A stretch of 64,000 nucleotides of DNA from DASZQY01 sp963843565. GTDB taxonomy: Bacteria; Pseudomonadota; Alphaproteobacteria; Rhizobiales; Kaistiaceae. Below the pieces are notes generated by a model, which had not been told where the DNA came from, ran no database searches, and saw only the letters and a list, made by a program, of their open reading frames with translations. Shown in pieces: positions 47,355 through 56,027 of the stretch. Positions within the stretch are counted from its first letter, which is position 1. Each line of letters begins with the position of its first letter. The stretch is from the NCBI GenBank assembly GCA_963843565.1, contig CAWJKY010000004.1, positions 62,001 through 126,000 on the forward strand, in the 5' to 3' direction. Made by a program: the position numbers and the translations under genes.

Positions 47355-48162
47355 TTGCCGAGTGAGCGCCGTTGAAGCTGATAGCCCTTCGCCTTCTCCT
47401 CACCCCGTCCAACGCAAAAGCCAGTATGACTACGATGAAGGCGGTGCCAACTACCGCGGCGATTGGCAACCTGATCCAGGACGACGCTTTGGCAATCGGC
47501 GCGACTACCGCCGGGCCTGGCGGGACCTCGATGCGCAGGTTAGCCTCGCTGGCGCCAGATTCCTGACGACTTAGCGCGCGCTCAACCTCGACGAGAGCGT
47601 TCGCGACTGAGGCCGACGCTAGAGCGTGGATTGGCAACGCCAACGCCGCTGTTGCGTCGCCGCCAGGAACGCTTCCGCTATTCTTTAGAGCATCCCAGAG
47701 TTTCGTAAGCGTCTCCGCGCGATCCTTTAGCGCATCAATCTCGGTGCGCCTCTCGGATCCAGAGTCTCGTGCGTCGACGGTGCGCGCCAGCCGCTCAAGG
47801 AATGCCCTCATCGAACTTGCAGCCTCCTCCTCGGATGGCGCCTGCACGACCAACTTCATTACGCTGCGAGCGCCCTGATTTGTCGCGCCCAAGTTGTATG
47901 TCACGAGCGTGGGCGCTTGGCCGGGATTCGCGGCAACGTCTCGTCCGAAGAGTTCTGGCAGATCTATTATCAAGGCATCAAGGCTGGGCATGCTGACGAC
48001 ACTGGCAACCTGGAGATGGACCTCCTTTTGTGCCTTAGGATATGCCCAATAGCCAACGCCGAGCCCTGCGATCAACGGCAATGTTAGAAGTGGTATCCAC
48101 ATCCTTGATAGAACGGTCACTACATCCAGCATGCTATATTCAGAACTCAATTCAGAGCTCAT
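47347..48162 (-). CDS. Wzz-like polysaccharide co-polymerase
   Basis: The 271-residue protein has a membrane helix at about 23-41 (IPLLTLPLIAGLGVGYWAYP) and another at about 236-256. A periplasmic, mostly helical region lies between them, with a proline-rich segment just before the second helix (EVPPGPAVVAPIAKAS). This is the layout of Wzz chain-length regulators. It is shorter than most Wzz proteins, and has no tyrosine-kinase domain. It probably sets O-chain or polysaccharide length together with the overlapping Wzy-like protein. The start MSSELSSEYSMLDVV is open to revision by ten codons. Confidence 0.72.
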   Translation of the reverse strand: MSSELSSEYSMLDVVTVLSRMWIPLLTLPLIAGLGVGYWAYPKAQKEVHLQVASVVSMPSLDALIIDLPELFGRDVAANPGQAPTLVTYNLGATNQGARSVMKLVVQAPSEEEAASSMRAFLERLARTVDARDSGSERRTEIDALKDRAETLTKLWDALKNSGSVPGGDATAALALPIHALASASVANALVEVERALSRQESGASEANLRIEVPPGPAVVAPIAKASSWIRLPIAAVVGTAFIVVILAFALDGVRRRRRAISFNGAHSANA

Positions 48163-48729
48163 ACGAGTCTCCCGGGTATTGCATCGAAAATGGCTGCGGT
48201 TTTCGACTAGCGTCGAGCTTGATCACCCGGCCCTTCGGCCAGACTTTCGTCAGCCCCAATTTCAGTGCGACAACCGGTACCGGCGCCGCTGGCATCACTC
48301 TAGCATCGCTCATCTTTCACCGAGCCGCCCCAACACCGAAGACATGTCACTTTGGACGCTGCCCGCAATACGCTGCGCACAGGCAGTGGGACCACGTGGC
48401 GATGACTGTGCCAGTCGCCGGAGTTGCTGGTCGGACGGCGCGTCGGTCGTCGGGGCACCTGCTCGAGAATTGCCATGTCGTTTTCCGCACAAGAATGTTA
48501 AGCGTCCCGCCTAAGCAACCGATCGAAGGTGTTGCAACGTCTTCGCGACTGAAGGTCACGCTGCTTCTGCGCATCGAGGATGTGACCGGTTCTGCCAATC
48601 CAGTCTAGAGTATGCACCAACCCCGCCTGACGAAATGTCAATTCCTGCTGACCCAGTTTTGCCCTGTGGCACCGGTCGACATGCCATAGCGTACCAAGGG
48701 CATCTGCAGTCCGATTTGCCGTGATTCCG
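48163..48729. other. Divergent promoter region between wzz-like and CDP-sugar operons
   Basis: These 567 bases separate two divergent operons and should contain both promoters. Short open frames here have no motifs. I cannot assign a -35/-10 pair with confidence. Confidence 0.45.
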
Positions 48730-49842
48730 ATGCGTATGGCCCTCATAGGCAACCAAGCGACGTTGATGCTGAGCTTCCGTGGTCCACTTATCCGCGACTT
48801 GGTAGCCAAGGGAATTGAGGTCTTTGCATTCGCCCCGGACTATGATGAAACGACCCGAAATTCGGTGCGGGCGATGGGGGCGAAGCCAAGGGACTATCGA
48901 TTGGCACGCACAGGCATGAACCCCCTCGTCGACGCGGCGGCGATGGCCCATTTGATTGCCTCCCTGCGCTCCCTCCGTCCAGAGGTGTCGCTTTGTTTTG
49001 CGGTCAAACCGGTCGTCTATGGCACCCTAGCTGCCAAGATTGCGGGGGTACCGCGGCGTTACGCAGTGATCGAGGGCCTTGGTCATGCATTCATGGAGAG
49101 TGCGACGTTGCGAAGTCGCTTGCTTAGGACCCTTGTCTCAGGCCTCTATCGGGCGGCGCTCCGCCATGCCACATCTACTTTCTTCCTCAACGCTGACGAT
49201 CGGTCCGATTTCGTGGACGCGGGTTTGGTTGCTGCGGAAAAGGCGACGCTTGTTGGCGCTATCGGCGTCGATCTATCCGAATGGCGGGCCGTCCCACCTT
49301 GCACCAATCCAATGACGTTCCTTTTTGTGGGCCGCCTACTGCGAGAGAAGGGCCTCCTTGAGTTCATCGAGGCGGCGCGCCAAATTCGGTCTTTGCATCA
49401 AGACGTTCGCTTTGTCGTCCTTGGAGACGTGGACAGCAACCCAAGCAGCGTGAGCACCGAACAGATACATGCGTGGGTTGCCGTCGGTCTTGTGGACTGG
49501 CCGGGAAGAGTCGCCAACGTCGCACCTTGGCTTGCTCGGTCAAGTGTCTTCGTGTTGCCCTCCTATCGTGAGGGAGTCCCTCGCTCGACACAGGAAGCCA
49601 TGGCCATGGGGAGACCGGTCGTCACAACGGATGTACCGGGGTGTCGGGATACTGTAGAGCACATGCGAAACGGATTCCTTGTGCCAGCTAAGAATGCTGA
49701 CGCGCTGGCAGCCGCTCTTCTTGCCTTCGTCAAGAACCCTCACCTTGTTGGTGAGATGGGGCGCCGGAGCCGGCAACTTGCGGAAGAACGTTTCGACGCA
49801 AAGGCCGCAAGCAAGCGGCTGACGGAAGCGATGGGCCTTTGA
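48730..49842 (+). CDS. Glycosyltransferase family 4 (PglA-like)
   Basis: The 370-residue protein is a GT4 enzyme resembling PglA/WbpT-type transferases that add the second sugar to a lipid-linked HexNAc. The N-terminal domain has SLCFAVKPVVYGTLAAKIAG and YAVIEGLGHAF. The C-terminal domain has FLFVGRLLREKGLLEFIEAA and LPSYREGVPRSTQEAMAMGR, the donor-binding E-x7-E. ATG 48730 (MRMALIGN) is preferred to a GTG three codons earlier. It leads the plus-strand operon with rfbF and rfbG. If the first sugar is QuiNAc, as the fusion at 33.3 kb suggests, this enzyme could act next. Confidence 0.82.
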   Translation: MRMALIGNQATLMLSFRGPLIRDLVAKGIEVFAFAPDYDETTRNSVRAMGAKPRDYRLARTGMNPLVDAAAMAHLIASLRSLRPEVSLCFAVKPVVYGTLAAKIAGVPRRYAVIEGLGHAFMESATLRSRLLRTLVSGLYRAALRHATSTFFLNADDRSDFVDAGLVAAEKATLVGAIGVDLSEWRAVPPCTNPMTFLFVGRLLREKGLLEFIEAARQIRSLHQDVRFVVLGDVDSNPSSVSTEQIHAWVAVGLVDWPGRVANVAPWLARSSVFVLPSYREGVPRSTQEAMAMGRPVVTTDVPGCRDTVEHMRNGFLVPAKNADALAAALLAFVKNPHLVGEMGRRSRQLAEERFDAKAASKRLTEAMGL

Positions 49843-49892
49843 CGATGGTCGGAGGCGGCCATGCGCTTAGTGAGACGGTGGTTGGCAAAGGG

Positions 49893-50666
49893 ATGAAGGT
49901 AGTCATTCTCGCTGGCGGCTACGGCACGCGGATTTCGGAAGAAACGGCCGCGCGCCCGAAGCCGATGGTCGAGATCGGCGGTCGGCCAATTCTTTGGCAC
50001 ATCATGAAGGTATATGGCGCGCACAGCGTCAATGAATTCATCGTATGCTGCGGCTACAAGGGCTACCTGATCAAAGAATACTTCGCTAATTACTTCCTTC
50101 ACATGTCGGACGTGACCTTCGATCTCAGCGACAACCAGATGACCGTCCACAAGAAGCACGCCGAGCCGTGGCGGGTGACGCTGGTCGATACGGGCGAGTC
50201 GACCATGACTGGCGGCCGGCTTCGGCGCGTTCGCAGCTTTCTTGAAGGCCAGGACGCCTTCTTTTTTACCTATGGCGACGGCTTGTCGGACATCGACATC
50301 GCGGCGCAGCTCGCGTTCCATCGTAACCATGGTCGCCTTGCGACCATTACCGCCGTGCAAACGCCCGGGCGGTATGGCTCACTCGATATCGAGGACGGGT
50401 CAGCGGTGAAGGGATTTGTCGAGAAGCCCACCGGCGAAGGCGGGTGGATCAACGGCGGCTTCTTTGTCATGTCGCCGCGCGTCATCGATTACATTGACGG
50501 CGACGGCACGTCGTGGGAACGCGGACCGCTGGAGCAGCTCGCGCGGGAAGACCAGCTTCGCGCGTTCAAGCACAGCGGGTTCTGGCAGCCAATGGATACG
50601 CTTCGCGACAAGAACCTGCTGGAGGATCTGTGGCGCAGCGACAAGGCGCCCTGGCGGAACTGGTAG
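49893..50666 (+). CDS. rfbF: Glucose-1-phosphate cytidylyltransferase
   Basis: The 257-residue enzyme makes CDP-glucose, the entry to CDP-linked 6-deoxysugars. VVILAGGYGTRISEETAARP is the family's nucleotide-binding start. KPMVEIGGRPILWHIMK follows. FFTYGDGLSDIDIAA and INGGFFVMSPRVIDYI are RfbF signatures. The start MKVVILAGGYG at 49893 gives the usual length. An upstream ATG (49839) overlaps the previous gene but adds 18 unrelated residues. The neighbours rfbG and a C-methyltransferase gene follow closely. Confidence 0.94.
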   Translation: MKVVILAGGYGTRISEETAARPKPMVEIGGRPILWHIMKVYGAHSVNEFIVCCGYKGYLIKEYFANYFLHMSDVTFDLSDNQMTVHKKHAEPWRVTLVDTGESTMTGGRLRRVRSFLEGQDAFFFTYGDGLSDIDIAAQLAFHRNHGRLATITAVQTPGRYGSLDIEDGSAVKGFVEKPTGEGGWINGGFFVMSPRVIDYIDGDGTSWERGPLEQLAREDQLRAFKHSGFWQPMDTLRDKNLLEDLWRSDKAPWRNW

Positions 50667-50676
50667 CCACAGGACA

Positions 50677-51738
50677 ATGAATCCGCTGATCGAAGTTGTT
50701 GCCGGGCGCAGGGTGTTCGTTACGGGCCATACCGGCTTCAAGGGCACGTGGCTCGTGCATTGGCTGGCGGAGCTTGGCTGCCGCGTCACCGGGTACGCGT
50801 TGGCGCCGAACACGAATCCGGCGATGTTTTGCCTGTCCGACGCGGCGCAGTGTCTGTCGGCGAACCATATCCGTGATCTGAGCGACGGCGATGCTCTCTC
50901 AAGCGCCTTGAGCGTAGCGGCGCCCGATCTCGTCATTCACATGGCCGCGCAGGCGCTCGTACACCGTGGCTATGCCGAGCCGGCGTTGACGTGGAAAGCC
51001 AACGTTGTGGGAACCGTCAATGTACTGGAGGCGGTGCGCCAGACGAAGAGCGTGGCGGCGGTGGTCGTGGTGACGACAGACAAAGTCTACGAGAACAAGA
51101 GTCGAAGCGAGGGTTACCGCGAGAGCGATGAGCTTGGCGGACACGATCCCTACAGCGCCAGCAAAGCAGCCTGCGAACTTGTCGTGCAAAGCTACCGCCG
51201 GAGTTTCTTCTCTGCCAGCGGCACGATGGTTGCGACCGCCCGCGGCGGTAACGTTATCGGCGGCGGCGACTGGTCGGACGAGCGGCTGGTCGCTGACGCG
51301 GCGCGCGCCGCAGCGGCGGGAACGGCGATGACCGTGCGCAATCCGCGCTCGACCCGCCCTTGGCAGCACGTGCTCGATTGTCTTGGCGGTTACCTGACGC
51401 TCGCCGGAGCGCTGCTCGAGCGGCGGCCCGGTGTCAACTCCGCCTTCAATTTCGGCCCGCTCGAAGCCGACAACGTCGCGGTCGCCGACTTGCTCGACAG
51501 GCTGAAGGGCCATTGGCCGGAGTTGGAATGGGAAGCCGGCAGCGATGCGAACGCGCCACATGAGGCCGCCGTGCTCTATCTCGATTCGACGAAGGCACGG
51601 CGCGACCTCGGCTGGGCGAGCCGCTGGCCACTCGAAACGGCACTCGCAGAGACTGCGGCGTGGTACCGGGAGGTCGCGGCCGACGCCAACGCCGCACCCA
51701 AGGTGACGCGCCGGCAACTCAAGGAATATCTGGCATGA
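50677..51738 (+). CDS. rfbG: CDP-glucose 4,6-dehydratase
   Basis: The 353-residue enzyme converts CDP-glucose to CDP-4-keto-6-deoxyglucose. VFVTGHTGFKGTWLVHWL is the NAD site unique to this family. VVTTDKVYENK has the catalytic Thr-Asp-Lys, where most dehydratases have Asp-Glu. DPYSASKAACELVV has Tyr and Lys. GGNVIGGGDWSDERLVAD is another family segment. It starts 10 bases after rfbF and its stop overlaps the methyltransferase start (ATGA), so the three steps are coupled. Confidence 0.95.
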   Translation: MNPLIEVVAGRRVFVTGHTGFKGTWLVHWLAELGCRVTGYALAPNTNPAMFCLSDAAQCLSANHIRDLSDGDALSSALSVAAPDLVIHMAAQALVHRGYAEPALTWKANVVGTVNVLEAVRQTKSVAAVVVVTTDKVYENKSRSEGYRESDELGGHDPYSASKAACELVVQSYRRSFFSASGTMVATARGGNVIGGGDWSDERLVADAARAAAAGTAMTVRNPRSTRPWQHVLDCLGGYLTLAGALLERRPGVNSAFNFGPLEADNVAVADLLDRLKGHWPELEWEAGSDANAPHEAAVLYLDSTKARRDLGWASRWPLETALAETAAWYREVAADANAAPKVTRRQLKEYLA

Positions 51739-52974
51739 CCGCCATCGCACGCTGCCGGTCCTGCGGCGCGACACTGTCGCGCCTTGTCTGCGATCTCGGC
51801 CTTTCACCGGTTTCCAACGCATTCACAAAGCCCGAGGATGCCGGCGCCGGCGAGATGTTCTACCCGCTCAAGGCGTGCGTCTGCGAAACGTGCTGGCTGG
51901 TGCAACTGGAGAGCAGTCCGGCCTCCGGCACGCATTTTCACGACGACTACGTCTATTTCTCATCGTTCTCGGAAAGTTGGTTGAGGCACGCGAAGCGGTA
52001 TGTCGAGATGATCATCTCTCGTCTCAATCTAGGCGCCGACAGCCGTGTCATGGAGGTCGCCAGCAACGACGGCTATCTGCTCCAGTATTTCGTCGCAGCG
52101 GGCATTCCGGCGCTTGGCATCGAGCCGACCGGCAACACGGCCGCGGCGGCGCGGAAGAAGGGCGTGGAGACGCGCGAACTCTTCTTCGGCAGGGAAACCG
52201 CAAGCGCTCTCGCAAACGAGGGCTGGACCGTCGACCTTCTCCTCGGCAACAACGTGCTGGCGCATGTCCCCGACATCAACGACTTCGTCGGTGGCATGCC
52301 GCGTGTCCTGAAGCCCGAAGGCGTGGTTACGCTCGAGTTTCCGCACCTTCTCAATCTGATCGCCGAGAACCAGTTCGATACGATCTACCACGAGCACTAC
52401 AGCTACCTGTCGCTGATCGCCCTGAAGCCCGCGTTCGCACGTGCCGGCCTGCGGGCGTTTGACGTCGAGATGCTGCCGACTCATGGTGGCAGCCTGCGCC
52501 TATACGCCTGCCACGAGGCGGCCGGCCATCGCGCAACGGACGCGATTGCCGCGACCGAGGCCGTGGAGCGCAACGCCGGTCTTGCCAGCGCCGACCGGTT
52601 CGATGCCTTCGCCCGGCGCGTCGAGGCAACCAAGCGGGACTTCCTCGCTTTTCTCATCGAACGTCCGGCGGGCGGGCAAGTCGGTCGCCGGCTATGGTGC
52701 GGCCGCCAAGGGCAACACGCTCCTCAATTATTGCGGAGTCCGCTCCGACATGATCGCCTTCGTCGCTGACCGGAACCCGACCAAGCAGGGACGCCTGCTG
52801 CCTGGCACGCGTATTCCTGTCGTGGCGCCGGGTGAGATCGAGCGGGCGAGGCCCGACTATCTGGTCGTCCTGCCTTGGAACATCAAGAGCGAGATCATTG
52901 CCCAGCTCGCCCAGATTCGGGACTGGGGCGGCCGCTTCGTCATTCCCATCCCGACGCTGGAAGTGGTCGACTGA
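51735..52974 (+). pseudogene. NDP-sugar C-methyltransferase, frameshifted
   Basis: The intact parts match C-methyltransferases that add a methyl branch to 4-keto sugars, such as TylC3 and NovU. An N-terminal zinc-binding domain has CRSCG, then CVCETCW. The SAM domain has VMEVASNDGYLLQYF and LLGNNVLAHVPDINDFV. IYHEHYSYLSL is conserved. At about residue 310 the frame changes, and the C-terminal domain continues one base later as GKSVAGYGAAAKGNTLLNYC to the stop at 52974. Removing one A from GAACGTC (52659-52665) restores about 412 codons in one frame. It is either a broken gene or a sequencing artefact. It lies in the CDP-sugar operon. Confidence 0.85.
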
Positions 52975-53240
52975 GGGCTACAAGGTTCCGGGCACAGATC
53001 GGAAGGGCCGTGCCACGATGCTGCGCACGTTGGCGCGCCAAGAGAGAGAGAAGAAGTAGCACGGGTGGTACATGCCACAGCACTAGGCGAACCGTGTAAG
53101 AGGTGTTGCGGTAGAGCATGACCCCAGGCGGGAGGGCACTGGAATTCACTTGCCAACGATGCCTCTGTGGCCGTCTGGCTGACGGCAACACAAGGTGATG
53201 AAGTTACAATACTTCCTCGTAAGCCGCTGGAGAGACAAGC

Positions 53241-53786
53241 TTGAAGTTCACTGAGACCCTGCCGGGAGCGTGGCTCGTAGAGATCGAGCCCCATTGCGAC
53301 GACCGGGGGTTCTTCGCGCGCACTGTCTGCATCGACGAATTTTCTGCCGTGGGACTCAATGCCACGTTTGTACAGCAGAGCGTTTCGTGGAGCCCGCACA
53401 CCGGTACGCTACGCGGCTTGCACTATCAGAATATCCCACACCAAGAGGAAAAGCTCGTTCGGGTCACCCGCGGTGCCGTATTCGACGTCATTGCCGATAT
53501 CCGCGCCGGGTCGGCCACCCGTGGCAAATGGTTTGGGGTCGAGCTCTCAGCTGAGGACCACCGGCAGCTCTACATCCCCATGGGCTTCGCCCACGGATTT
53601 CAGACACTCGTTCCAGACACCGAGGTGCTCTACGAGATGACGGCCCGCTACCATCAGCAGGCAGCGCGAGGCATTCGCTGGGACGACCCGTCGTTGGCGA
53701 TCGAGTGGCCGCGGTCCGTCGATCCTACTGATCCTCGGCGAGTGTCTGCGGCAGACGCGAAGCTGCCCACACTGGATTCGCTCTGA
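53241..53786 (+). CDS. RmlC-like NDP-4-keto-6-deoxysugar 3,5- or 5-epimerase
   Basis: The 181-residue cupin protein has the RmlC pattern. GTLRGLHYQ holds the catalytic His, EEKLVRVTRGAVFDVIADIR forms the cupin core and IPMGFAHGFQTLVPDTEVLY is the conserved barrel edge. It differs clearly from the rmlC at 23.7 kb. Its place among CDP-sugar genes suggests it epimerises a CDP-4-keto sugar, possibly after C-methylation. The TTG at 53241 has GGAGAG about 6 bases upstream. Its stop overlaps the next gene's start by one base. Confidence 0.85.
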   Translation: MKFTETLPGAWLVEIEPHCDDRGFFARTVCIDEFSAVGLNATFVQQSVSWSPHTGTLRGLHYQNIPHQEEKLVRVTRGAVFDVIADIRAGSATRGKWFGVELSAEDHRQLYIPMGFAHGFQTLVPDTEVLYEMTARYHQQAARGIRWDDPSLAIEWPRSVDPTDPRRVSAADAKLPTLDSL

Positions 53787-54655
53787 TGCACGTCGCCGTC
53801 ACCGGAGCGAGCGGGTTCGTCGGCCGCCATCTCATGCGGGCACTCGCCGCTAGCGACATCGAGCTGACCGCCGCCGCGCGGTCGACCGAACGACTGGCCG
53901 AATTCGCCCATCGCGCGACGCTGGTCGCGCTCGATGTTGGCGACGCTGGCACCGATCCGTTCGGCGCGCTCGGTCGCCCGGACGTACTCGTCCACCTCGC
54001 GTGGGGCGGGCTTCCAAACTTCCAATCGCTGCGCCACTTCGAGGTCGAGCTCCCCCGACATTACGCCTATCTGCAGCGGGTCATCGAGGGGGGCCTTGGT
54101 TCGCTATTGGCAACTGGGACTTGCCTGGAGTACGGCATGCAGAACGGCCCCCTCAGCGAGGAAGTTGTTTGCTCGCCGGCGAATCCCTACGCCCTCGCAA
54201 AGCACATGCTGCACTCGCAACTCACGCTTCTGAAGGGTGAGCGTCCCTTCAAGTTCACCTGGGCGCGCCTGTTCTACACCTACGGTGAGGGACAGTCCGC
54301 AACATCCGTGTGGCCGCAGTTTCAAGCGGCTCTTGCCCGCGGCGACGCATCGTTCGACATGTCGGGTGGCGACCAGCTCCGCGACTTTCTCCCCATCGAA
54401 CAGCTTGCGACCGAGCTTGCGCGTCTCGCCCTCGCGGGGCGCGATGTGGGCGCGGTAAATATCTGTTCCGGCCGCCCGCGTGCGGTGCGCAGCATCGTGG
54501 AGGGTTGGGTCGCGGCGTCCGGCAAGAACATACGACTGAACCTCGGCCGCTATCCTTACCCAGACTACGAGCCGATGGCGTTCTGGGGAACGCGCGAGAA
54601 GCTTGACGAAGTGACGGCCGCAGCGCGTGATCACAACAAGCCAACCGTAGGATAG
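53786..54655 (+). CDS. NAD-dependent sugar reductase/epimerase (extended SDR)
   Basis: The 289-residue protein starts MHVAVTGASGFVGRHLMRAL, the cofactor site. ATGTCLEYG has the catalytic Thr region. NPYALAKHMLHSQL has the Tyr and Lys. ARLFYTYGEGQ is the substrate-side loop seen in CDP- and GDP-sugar 4-ketoreductases. It most likely reduces the 4-keto group of the CDP sugar made by its operon partners, giving the final donor. Paratose- or abequose-type synthases are relatives, but the dideoxy-forming enzyme RfbH is absent. Confidence 0.8.
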   Translation: MHVAVTGASGFVGRHLMRALAASDIELTAAARSTERLAEFAHRATLVALDVGDAGTDPFGALGRPDVLVHLAWGGLPNFQSLRHFEVELPRHYAYLQRVIEGGLGSLLATGTCLEYGMQNGPLSEEVVCSPANPYALAKHMLHSQLTLLKGERPFKFTWARLFYTYGEGQSATSVWPQFQAALARGDASFDMSGGDQLRDFLPIEQLATELARLALAGRDVGAVNICSGRPRAVRSIVEGWVAASGKNIRLNLGRYPYPDYEPMAFWGTREKLDEVTAAARDHNKPTVG

Positions 54656-54970
54656 ACCAAGATTGGTCGGTCCTCAGTCGGCCCTACAGGAAGCGTGGAA
54701 ACCCGGTTTGATGAGGGAGAGATAGACGTGCTGGTTAGCCGTAACCCAGTGCGGGTTTTGCCGGTTCTATCTGGACCGCGCTGCTAAACCTCGTCGCCGA
54801 TCTACGTCTGCCGCGCCACAGACCAATCGCCGTGGTGGCCAACCCGAAGGCTCCCAAACTTGGGGCCGACGCTATTGACAATCGCGCGAAGCAACTGGTT
54901 GTTTCCTAAGACTTCCGCGGTTCGGTTTGCGGGGCGCGGCATCTTGTGGTGTTTAGGGTATGGGTTGCCA
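54656..54970. other. Gap inside the CDP-sugar operon
   Basis: No gene is seen in these 315 bases. An in-frame extension of the next gene back to 54860 has no ribosome site and no conserved residues. Confidence 0.4.
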
Positions 54971-56027
54971 ATGGCTAGCGTACGCGAACTTCATCGGGTG
55001 AACGACCTTCCCCTCTTTCAGAACCGGACCTATGCGACGCGCGAGGCCGCGCGCGCCTGTGCTCGAGGCGACGTGATCCTGGTCGAGGATTGTCGATCAG
55101 GCCTAGTATACAACGACGCTTTCCGCTCCGAGCTGATGATTTATGACGCCGACTACCAGAATGAGCAGGGCTTCAGCCCGGTCTTTCGCAATCATCTGAA
55201 CACTGTCGCCGAGATGATCGGCGAGACAATGGGCACGGAAGGGTTGATTGAAGTCGGGTGCGGCAAGGGCCTGTTTCTCGAACTCCTCGTCGACAGGGGT
55301 TTCGATGTCAGCGGTTTCGATTCAGCCTACGAAGGCGCCAATCCGCGCATCCGGAAGGAGTTGTTCACCGACAGACTGGAGGTCACCGGCAAGGGGCTCA
55401 TTCTGCGCCACGTGCTGGAGCACATTCACGATCCGGTGCCGTTCCTTCAGCGGTTGAGTGCGGCGAACGGCAACGCCGGCCTCATCTACATCGAGGTGCC
55501 ATGCTTTGACTGGATCTGCGAGCATCGCGCATGGTTCGAACGTCTTCTACGAACACGTGAACTACTTCCGTATGTCCGACTTCCGGCGCATGTTCGACAA
55601 GGTCCACGTCGCCCGCCGAACCTTCGGCGAGCAGTACCTCAGCGTCGTAGCCGAACTCGGCAGCGTGCGGCAGCCGGCGCGCGATCCCTCGGACCCTGTC
55701 GCCTTCCCCGATGAATTCTTCCAAGTGCCCGAAGCGCCGCCGGGGCAGGCGGCGGCCTGGGGTGCGTCGTCCAAAGGCGTGCTCTTCACCTTGATGATGG
55801 AGCGCGCGGGAACGCCGATGGAGGTCGTTATCGATATCAACCCATCCAAGCAACGGCGCTTTCTGCCTGGTTCCGGCACGCGAGTGGTGTCGCCGGCCGA
55901 TGCGTTCGCGAGCTTGCCGAAGGGAGCGACCGTCTACGTGATGAATAGCAACTACCTCCCGGAGATACGGCGGATGTCCGCTGATCGGTTTCGCTACGTC
56001 GTCGCCGATCAGGCGTTGGCTCAATGA
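54971..56027 (+). pseudogene. SAM-dependent C-methyltransferase-type protein, frameshifted
   Basis: The first part has LIEVGCGKGLFLELLVDRGF as the SAM site and ILRHVLEHIHDPVPFLQRL. The fragment DWICEHRAWF ends in one frame, and VFYEHVNYFRMSDFRRMF continues one base later to the stop at 56027. The second part ends like the C-terminal domain of NDP-sugar C-methyltransferases (AWGASSKGVLFTLM, VVIDINPSKQRRFLPGSG). Removing one A from GAACGTC (55538-55544) restores about 351 codons. It lacks the N-terminal zinc domain of the copy at 51.7 kb. It overlaps the next gene by 4 bases. Confidence 0.85.
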
